From Bidens hawaiensis (Eukaryota; Streptophyta; Magnoliopsida; Asterales; Asteraceae): a stretch of DNA of 64,000 nt. The notes beneath the pieces were generated by a model. That model ran no database searches. It saw only the letters and a program-made list of their open reading frames with translations, and was not told where the DNA came from. Shown in pieces: positions 56,638-64,000 of this stretch; position 1 is the first letter of the stretch, and each line of letters begins with the position of its first letter. Location of the stretch: the NCBI GenBank assembly GCA_021521415.1, contig JAIQDT010014618.1:62001-126000 (forward strand), written 5' to 3'. The position numbers and the translations under genes were made by a program.

Positions 56638-58088
56638 CCTGAGACTCCAACTCGGTTATTCTCTGTAAAGCTCTTTGTTCTATACTTGCACGTTTTTTGT
56701 ATTCTTCTTCAAGCAATCCAGTTAACTGATATCTTAACTCTGCCATTTCTTGAGCTAAATCTTCAGCTTCTTCATTTGCCTTAAACTTTTCATCTTTTAA
56801 TTGTTCCTTAAGCTGGTTCACAAGAACTTCATAATCATGTATTTGAGCTTCATATTCATTTAATTTCTTCATTTTCGCATTGCTTTCAAATGTTTTAAGC
56901 TTCTCCTTCAAATCCATATTTTCGTCAACTAACCGTGTAACATTTTGTATCTGAATCTTGTAGTTTCTAGTAAGATCCTGCATCCTATGATGTTCTCGAT
57001 CAACTTCTTTTTGGAGTTCTTTCGCTTCAAGAAAACTATGCTCCATCGCCATCAAATCAAGCTTCATGCTTTCGATGTCACACTGGAAATCCAAAGCAAT
57101 ATTTGAAATGGATTCCTCTAATTTATCTATACACAACGTTGAATTACGCAACTTGTGTTCTTTGTTCTCTAAATTCGCCATTAAACCTAAATTCTCTGAC
57201 TTGCACGCCTTCAACTCTCGCTCTAATTTTTTAATAGCTTCATCCAAATCTTCTTTCGCTTTGACCTTTGACTTTAGACTGTGGATATAATCAGTCAAAC
57301 GGTTTATCTCTGTGTCCCGTGTGGTCAACTGATCCTGCAAGTAATCTGTGAATGAGTCAAGCCTACAGTACAACCATGCACCTGCTTCTTGTCGATACGC
57401 TTACCTAGTTCTTGGGAGCAGTTACTCAATTCTCTTTCCAAATCTTGGATACGCTTCTTGTCATTAGATCGAGTTGCAGATAGCGTTTTCGCGTGAGATT
57501 CTAGGCTCTGTATTAAGTCAACTCCCGGGTCAAACTTTAGTATTTATAGAACATATGTGTATCATTTACCATAGGGGTCTGCTCGGTTCGGTTATTAGCC
57601 TAAACCGAAACCAAAGCCATCGGAACCAATCAGTTATCGTTTAATCTGTTTGGTTTGTATGGTTAATTTGTCGGTTTCGGCTCGGTTTGGCTAATAACCA
57701 ATACCAAACTTACGCTAAATTTTTTCCTTAGAAATACATGAAATGGAGATATAAAACCATGAAATGAAAATATAAGACATCAAATACATGAAATTATGAA
57801 TGGTTCAGTTCGGTCAGTTTATTTCGGTTAAGAAAATAACAATAACTAGTTTTTGGCTAATTCAGTTTTCAGTTAATTTCGGTTCGGCTGCAACTAATGG
57901 TTCGGTAATTTCTCACCCCTAAAATTTACCATATTAGTGAAGAGCCGAATATAAGTAAACTTACACGGATGAGTTCAGAGCTTGATTGTTTCAGCAAGTC
58001 CTTTTCGATCCTCAACTACATTCAATAACATACACCAATGAGATCAACACAGTCATAACTCATACGCGTATCGTTATTATTAACAATG

Positions 58089-58127
<39 letters not shown>

Positions 58128-58226
58128 TAGAAGATGTACATGTACCTCTTTACATCTAGCCTCAAACTGTAATAACTCTTCATCTTCCAGAACATAACTG
58201 CTTCCACTACTTGAACAAGCAGACAT
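55274..58226 (-). CDS. Plant coiled-coil protein, probably frameshifted near its C-terminus
   Basis: Exons: 58226-58146 (MSACSSSGSSYVLEDEELLQ), 58015-57965 (LRIEKDLLKQSSSELIR), 57507-57405 (SLESHAKTLSATRSNDKKRI), 57345-56639 (DYLQDQLTTRDTEINRLTDY...), 56491-56427 and 55396-55274 (VVNLRSNMSKKLIFDASCRS, ending SGDSVIVID). The first four join in phase to 314 residues, nearly all heptad-like coiled coil rich in Glu, Lys and Leu. No signal peptide or membrane segment is visible. It resembles a conserved plant family annotated only as coiled-coil or myosin-heavy-chain-like; function unknown to me. Exon 5 has 65 bases: read in phase it gives IEKERRKTFADLRGLPNA and stops at 56435, while the last exon fits only the frame SSKRIEAE. 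Two extra bases near 56455, or one missing, would explain this. Either the gene is truncated to 332 residues or the sequence has an indel. Start chosen as the first ATG with a conserved-looking Ser-rich N-terminus. Confidence 0.72.
55594..56120. mobile_element. Fold-back MITE in the last intron of the coiled-coil gene
   Basis: Left arm ATTAGGATCATGTGAGAACT... through AACCATTTTGGACCACAAAA faces the right arm, whose complement reads ATGAGGATCCTAAGAGAACT... and AACCATTTTAAGCCACAAAA. Arms are about 80 bp and the middle is a diverged AT-rich stretch. No secure TSD. Confidence 0.6.
56565..56636. repeat. Self-complementary (AAT)n(ATT)n microsatellite at a splice donor
   Basis: About 12 AAT triplets are followed directly by about 12 ATT triplets, a near-perfect inverted repeat that could form a hairpin. 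It ends two bases from the exon 4 donor (GT at 56638-56637) of the coiled-coil gene, so it is transcribed at the very start of the intron. Confidence 0.95.
57572..57923. mobile_element. hAT-type MITE rich in GGTTCGGTTT, in intron 2 of the coiled-coil gene
   Basis: About 352 bp, starting TAGGGGTCTGCTCGG and ending CTCACCCCTAAA, flanked by the perfect octamer ATTTACCA (57564-57571 and 57924-57931). The inside is made of CGGTTCGGTT and AACCGAAACC words that can pair. Exact ends are uncertain by one or two bases. Confidence 0.75.
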
Positions 58227-58754
58227 CTATCTATATACAACAATAAAAACATTAAACATGAATAAAAAATGAATCTTGAAATATGATAACCAATCTCATC
58301 AATCCACAGACCAAAACCCACAAAAAATCCTATTAATAAACAGGTCAATAAACAATTGAAAGAAAATCTTGAAATGAATTGTTCTAGGGTTTTGAATAAG
58401 AAGACGTACAGTAGAGAAAGATGAAATTGAGGTGAATTGAGATAATAAAGTTGAAAGCTTTTGATTTTTGAAGGCTAATTGATTTTGATTTTGGGTTTGC
58501 TTAGGTTTCTTCTGTATTTCAATTTTGTAAGTTTAATTATAAAACTGGAAACGTATCTGGTAAAGTTTAAAGTAAACAACATTTGATTTGACCAACGTGC
58601 GTTACTCATACCTTTAACTTGATTCCAACCTGGATTCCTAAATCCTAATCATGTCTCCATGTTTTCTAAACAAGTTACATGTTTTCTAAACAAGTTAGCT
58701 TGTGTTAACTTATGAGAGCTCAAACTCGGCTCCCGTCGAGCTTTTTCTCTAAAG

Positions 58755-58979
58755 CAGAGGTGCATAAATCGGGTATCTTTTAGAAATCAGGTATATGTAT
58801 GGTCAATTAAAGTCAAAACTGGTTGGGTAGGAACCGGTTTCGGGTATAGCCGGGTATTTTTAGGTTCAGAGCGTGTATAGGTCTGTGGAGAAACCCAATA
58901 TCAGGTCATACCCGCGGGTCACGTAAGTGTAGGAACTATACTTAGTCGGGTTCGGAATCGGGTATTTTGTGTACCTATA
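58755..58979. mobile_element. Short hAT-type MITE
   Basis: 225 bp between perfect 8-bp duplications CTCTAAAG (58747-58754 and 58980-58987). Ends are CAGAGGTGC and, inverted, TATAGGTAC. Interior words are CGGGTAT and ATACCCG. Non-coding. Confidence 0.75.
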
Positions 58980-60084
58980 CTCTAAAGCTCAAGCTCATTT
59001 CATGAGTTTTTTTTTGTTTTGCAAACTCGGGTTTGCCCCGTTTATTATTCATTAACTAATTAATATATTTTTTTGGTTATTTATATGTATTTTAAGAAAA
59101 CCCTTAAATAACTCTAAGCTTGGCTCGAGTTCATGTAATGCCTTGAACGAGCCAAAACTCAGCTCCAACTCGGGCTCGATAACTAAATGAGCTTCGATAC
59201 ACACTCCAATTTTTATATACCTTTTCTTTTAACCTTTTTAATGTAATTACCACTTTAGGCACTTTTTAATGGTTTAACATTATTTTTTCACCACATATAA
59301 TTATTTATCACGTTCATATCTCATTATTTTATACAATGCCCGTTTATTGGAACGGCTACTTTGGATTACCTTTATTATTTGTGTAGTGACTATTGGTAGA
59401 AAGAAACGATGAGCCAAATGGTCATATCGATGATCAAAAACTCGAACTTACACGATAAAGTTAAAAGTAAACGGTTTAAAAAGTCACATTTACAAATTTA
59501 AGATGGAAAATAAGGATGTGATTTAGAATTAAAAATGGCCATGTGTTGGAAAATGAATATGTTTCATATGTGTCGGTAAAAAAATAATAAAAAAAATACA
59601 TTTGTTTGGAGTTTTGAAATTCGAAGTTATGAAGAAAAGAATTAGTCAAAAAAACGCTGTGAGTTAAAATATAAACATGAATTGGGCTTCATGGCCCAGA
59701 AGAAAAGTGGACAAAAAATTTTGAATTGGCACATGGACTAGTTCCATTAAATAACTTGGTTGCAAATTGGAGGAGATATCGACAGCTAGCGGAGAATGCC
59801 AGAATGGAGATTAGGGTTGTTTACGAGTTGGACCAGAGTGGGTTCAAGCTCAGGCTTGAATTTAAATGAGGCAGCTCGGCTAGACTGGAGCTTGATCTTG
59901 AAGTTAAATGAGCCTGAGAACAGACCAACGAGCTTAGGTCGAGTTTGGCTCGGTTACAAAAATTAGCCATCTCAGTTCAGATCGTTTCAAATCATGTTTT
60001 TTAGCTAGTTTTATCTGAGCTTTGTGTTTGTCTAGGAACCCAATGCAAGGAACATTTCGAACGTTGTGTGTGTTCAATTATAAT

Positions 60085-60751
60085 TAGGGTTGTGTGACAG
60101 ATCGGAACCGTCATAACTAGACCGGAACCGACAGATGACTGATAAATAAAATCAGAACCAGACCCTATTATAGTAAAACTGGGTTTTTTCCAGAACCACT
60201 CAAATCGGTTCTCTAAGCGATTATGTTATCAAATGGGTTGTGCGAATCAGATGAGCTATAACTTTTGAGTTTGAATAAAATGGGCCACAACTTTGAGTTT
60301 TAATCAAATGGGTTGTGCAAATCGTTATTAAATCCAAACTTTGCAAATTGCAACAATAAAAAATTAAAACTTGAATCAAACTAATAAAAAGTAACAATAT
60401 TCAAAGTTTAAATCATCCAAATTAAAAGTAACACTTGTTACAATTGTGGATCAGACCCTTCAATCGAAGCTACTAAACAAGAACTGAAGAGAAGATTAGA
60501 TTAGGGTTTGAGTTAGGAGGTCATCGGTGTTTGTTAACAAACCATTTCTCTTTGTTTTGGTTCATGAATATGAAAAGCTCATAAATATAGAGATTTAAAA
60601 ATCTGAATTTGAATAGTCCGGTTCTTCGGTTCCAAATCTTGAGCCTTCGGTTTACCCGAAACTGTACTGAAAACCGTTTAATGTAAAAACTGAGAACCAG
60701 AAAGTAACACCGGTTCAATGTCGGTTTCGTACCATTTCTTGCTCACCCCTA
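60085..60751. mobile_element. Probable hAT-type MITE, aged
   Basis: Starts TAGGGTTGTGTGACAG and ends GCTCACCCCTA, which form an imperfect inverted pair (TAGGGGTGAGC). The arms carry GGAACCG and ACCGGTT words. No TSD is left, so limits are approximate. It contains the 65-codon minus-strand ORF at 60521-60718, which is not a gene. Confidence 0.5.
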
Positions 60752-62048
60752 ATAAACTATACTTCTTGAAAATAAAATAAATATGTATAAATAATCCATA
60801 TGAGCAACTTTAATCTATGTACCGTTCGAAAAAAATATATTCGTTATTGATTCGATTGGATGACACAATATTTATTAACAAAAGTACAGAGGGGCCCAAT
60901 ACCTTTTCTATGAAAATGTTGGAATAAGATATGGCCCACTAACAATGAGCATTTGTGATGTGTGTTGAAAGAACCTCCGTTTTTTGTATTCTTTTTATTT
61001 TGTTTTGTAAATTTATGTAAAAAAAAATAATACGTACCTATTTATAAATATATTTCTTAAAATGATGTATAAACAGTTTCAGATTGGGATAATGACAAAT
61101 GTTTTCTAAATGAAGGGATTAAGGTTTGATAGGTTATGTGTAACATTTTGGCATGTTTAGACCATCCTTTTTTAACAATAAAGGGTCGCCTTGTTGACGA
61201 GCTGTGAGTTACACGACACTGCTTCATGTGTTGTTTTAACCATGAAGCGTTCCAAGGGGTTTTAGGGATCGTGTAAATGTTTATAAAGATAAATGGTATA
61301 AAAACGTTTATCGAATGTTTTGGGATGATTTTTTTAAGTGAGATGGGTTATGGAACTTGTCAAGGGGAAAGTACAAGGTCTGTAAACGTGGTTTAAAAAA
61401 GTATATGATTGATGTGACGAAATTATATGGGGTACACGTTTCATTGTCATTCCGCCTCAAATACTCGTTGAGAACGAATAATATATGAGGTACATGTTTC
61501 ATGCATACACAATTTTCTCAGCTAACTACCACCGAATGCACATTTGCTAATGACACGCGATCAAAATGTTGATACACAAGCACGACCATTTTTTGCCTTT
61601 AAACTTTATGAACCTTATCATTTTTCCGAAAATAGTCTAAAACCGATATTTCCTGCACTTGCTCATAACCACATACCGACATACCGTTACTCATAATTAG
61701 ACATCGCTAGGCAACGTATACTGGTTTGTCGTCTGCTGGTCCTTCATGTCTGAGTTTGAACCAAACCAAAGTCCGGTTATCTCCATAAATTCAAAGACCA
61801 ATGATCACAAAGTACGAGTTCAGCTAGGACGGTCTCAATTCGGCTGATCAGGAAGGAAGCTACAAAATTTAATAAACTATTTGATAACTTTATAGTTAAC
61901 TAACAATTAATAAAAACCTTGAAATTTAATTATGTAAGGTCAGTAACTCGAGGCATATTCTTATTTTTACTTGTAAGTACCAAAATCTAGCATTTCAAAA
62001 TGCTATAAACTTTCCTACATTTTCTTGTTTCAAACTAATAATAAAGCT

Positions 62049-63209
62049 TCATACTTTACCCATTGATCCACCCGTGGCCTGTTTCAACGCCATTGCGATA
62101 TGCGCAGAGCCAGTAAGATGAAGTTTATACGCCGTAAAGCCATAACAACCCACATTGCACACTTTACAAGTCACCAGAATACCACCCGCTCCCTCTTGAT
62201 CCATCTTCGGCCTCTTTGTATCTGCACCCTTATCACTTGACAATAAGTCATTAACCTTCCTTTTACTCCCATCCAAAATGACAGATTTGCCCTCAAGGGC
62301 GGTCCGCTTCAACTTCTTTTGGTGTTTCATTCCTGCAATGTGTTTGTTGAACACATCACGCGTGTTGCAGCTAATCCCACAAAGTTCACACCTTACAAAG
62401 CTGCATACATTTGGATTTACAACTTCACCTTTGGTCAACTTAAGGTTGTCTGTAAGTGGTGTGGTCACCGGTTCAATGACTGTTGAGGGTAATTTGGGAA
62501 CTTTCTCTAGCTTTTCACACCATACAGTATTTTTCTCGATCACGACTGAGTTCGATTCTTCCATGGGAATTCTTGTTTGTTCTGAAATTTTAAGCTTTTT
62601 TTGGGCACCGTGTTTCGCGGGTACGGGGTCCTTAAACAAAGATTCGTCCACCTGGCAGGCAACATACAATATAATCACATAAGCATTACATATCAAAACA
62701 AGTTAAATTAAAAATAGTTTTGATGCTAAAGATAATAAATTTAATCAAGTTACCTCCACCATAGCGATTTTTTTATAATATTGTCCCAGTGGAGGAATCG
62801 CGCAAACATACGAGTCATCCAACGCTTCTTTTTGTTGGTCTAAAGTGTCACTTGCAACGGATGATGATGCTTCTTGCTCGGTGACGGTTGAAACTATGAC
62901 ATTTTGGGTAATATAATGCAACTCTTGGTTCTTTTTCTCGGGTTCTTGGTCTAAAATGTCGCTAGCAACGGGTGACGGTGTTTCTTTGTTAATTGTAGAT
63001 GAACCGGTTAGCTTTTGGGTGGTCTTCAAATCTATCTTTCCTTCCATATGTTTCATGAACGCCTTCGCACTGTCAGAAGTCATGAAATCATCGGTTTTGG
63101 TTTCGATTTTTGTTATAACCACATTGTTTAATGCTTGTGGAGCAACAACTGTTGAACTTGTTGAAGTTGTGGACACCTTTGTTGCATGTTCACTCAAAGC
63201 TACACCTGC
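62049..63209 (-). CDS. C2H2 (U1-type) zinc-finger protein, 5' exons missing
   Basis: Two exons are clear: 63209-62754 (GVALSEHATKVSTTSTSSTV...) and 62651-62049 (VDESLFKDPVPAKHGAQKKL...), joined in phase by a GT-AG intron, together 352 residues. The acceptor before 63209 (CATTCAG) and the absence of an ATG in a good context show that at least one upstream exon is missing or was not recognised. The C-terminal half has two zinc fingers: CELCGISCNTRDVFNKHIAG with MKH, and CKVCNVGCYGFTAYKLHLTG with SAH, the C-x2-C...H-x5-H spacing of U1-type or dsRNA-binding fingers. A Lys/Arg-rich linker (KRKVNDLL, TKRPK) could be a nuclear signal. Nucleic-acid binding in the nucleus is the likely role, by family only. 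The N-terminal exon is Ser/Thr/Glu-rich and probably disordered. Frames are intact. Confidence 0.75.
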
Positions 63210-64000
63210 CTGAATGTGTCAAAGATATTATCAACAGTCGATACGCAACATATATAGGTGTGTGTGTATGTATATGTATAAGCTATAAATATAACAATGT
63301 TGAATTAGTTGATGCAAAGTTAATAAAAAAACAAAAATATATTGAATGTAAAAGAAAACCAAAATGTACCAAGGCTTCTTAATTTGTATCCTGAAACTAA
63401 AACTGTGTGAAAGGAACAATTTTGAACCCGTATATTTAATAAAAAGAGTTGTTCTAACAATCAAATTAAAATCTTAAATTGTAAAAAAAAAAAAAAAAAT
63501 CTTGAATCATAATTCTAGTAATGATTTTTTAATCAAATGCCTAAATTGTCTTAAAGAAATTCGTTCGAAAAAAGCATTATCGATCGATCTTAACACTAGC
63601 GGACCTATTTGAGAAGAGTGGGCACCCGCCCTCTATAGAAAAAAAATTAGTGTTATTCATACGCTAAAATCCAGATAACCTTAATAAAATTTTAGTTAAG
63701 CCCCCGATAACCCCTAAAATCCCAATAGCTCTAATAAAATTTTGTTTAAGCCCCCAATCACCCAAATAAAATAAAAAATCATGGATCCGCCACTGAATCA
63801 CAAATGCCAAACAATTCAAACCTTCTTCATCGATTTCAAGCCGTCGAGTCACGGCTCACTACTTAGGTTGATGTAAACTCAACTCGTGAACAACCCAACA
63901 AGAACTATGAGCTAAATATATTTATTATTACTTTATCAAATTCAAATATAAATAAAATAATAATATAATACGTTCACAACCATTTAATCCCGCCGTACCC
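63210..64000. other. Upstream or intronic DNA of the zinc-finger gene
   Basis: Should contain the intron before the first clear exon. I looked for an upstream coding exon and saw none. A poly-A run is near 63483-63499, and a MITE is listed separately. Confidence 0.4.
63594..63795. mobile_element. MITE with CACTAGCGGACC / GGATCCGCCACTG ends
   Basis: The left end CACTAGCGGACCTAT pairs imperfectly with the inverted right end CAGTGGCGGATCCAT. Inside are two related segments, AATAAAATTTTAGTTAAGCC and AATAAAATTTTGTTTAAGCC, about 58 bp apart. No TSD was found, so superfamily is open. Confidence 0.55.

Larger units (their letters stand above)
58227..62048. other. Intergenic DNA between two minus-strand genes
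   Basis: The first 200 bp are the likely promoter and leader of the coiled-coil gene. Beyond the listed MITEs the stretch holds degenerate self-complementary repeats (near 59811-60000, starting TTAGGGTTGTTTACGAG), a short duplicated CATGTTTTCTAAACAAGTTA near 58657 and 58678, and a moderately complex, unassigned segment at 61130-61540. No exon, RNA gene or LTR was recognised. Confidence 0.45.

Noticed and set aside
57066..57290. Plus-strand ORF of 74 codons
   Set aside because: Antisense shadow of the coiled-coil gene exon 4.
62278..62682. Plus-strand ORF of 134 codons
   Set aside because: Antisense of the zinc-finger gene exon, which has clear finger motifs on the minus strand.

Overview
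This is nuclear DNA of a flowering plant, most likely a eudicot. Genes have spliced GT-AG introns, the base composition is AT-rich, and the non-genic space is filled with nested LTR retrotransposons, Helitrons and MITEs. The combination of repeats looks Asteraceae-like to me, but that is an impression I cannot test here. No bacterial, viral or organellar segment was recognised.

Layout. Positions 1-19591 are one large Helitron on the minus strand, cut by the left window edge. Reading 5' to 3' on the minus strand it carries an RPA70-like gene (14781-12237), two B3-domain genes (11535-10127 and 9423-8101) and the N-terminal part of the Rep/helicase gene (from 7589). All four are damaged. Two LTRs and a CCTACACA-rich element are inserted in it. 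Positions 19720-23590 are a fold-back element built from CATTGTGT units, with an LTR inside. Positions 25539-27031 are a four-exon gene for ribosomal protein eS19 with a premature stop. Positions 27221-32050 hold a fold-back MITE, a SINE, a Tourist MITE and a small Helitron interrupted by an LTR. Positions 32055-41694 are a PIF/Harbinger element whose transposase is split by an LTR, which in turn holds two further LTRs. Another small Helitron and a hAT-type MITE lead to the chloroplast biotin carboxyl carrier protein gene (47105-49939), the best-preserved host gene here. A 5'-truncated Copia element begins about 30 bp after its stop codon and is itself split by an LTR. To the right lie a coiled-coil protein gene (58226-55274, minus) with a probable frameshift near its end, and the 3' part of a two-zinc-finger protein gene (63209-62049, minus).

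The LTR insertions could be delimited because most have TG...CA ends and 5-bp target-site duplications (TSDs). They fall into families A (three copies), B (three), C (one) and D (one). None of the A-C copies has an internal region, so they are read as solo LTRs. Each A-C copy has a TATA box, and family A has clusters of CACGTG G-boxes just upstream of it.

The genes do not form a pathway. The BCCP protein serves plastid fatty-acid synthesis, eS19 is a ribosomal protein, and the Helitron and Harbinger genes are transposition functions. The most unusual items are the B3 genes between the RPA and Rep/helicase genes of one Helitron, the nonsense codon in eS19, the G-box promoters of LTR family A, and the different minisatellites occupying the same place in the three family B LTRs.
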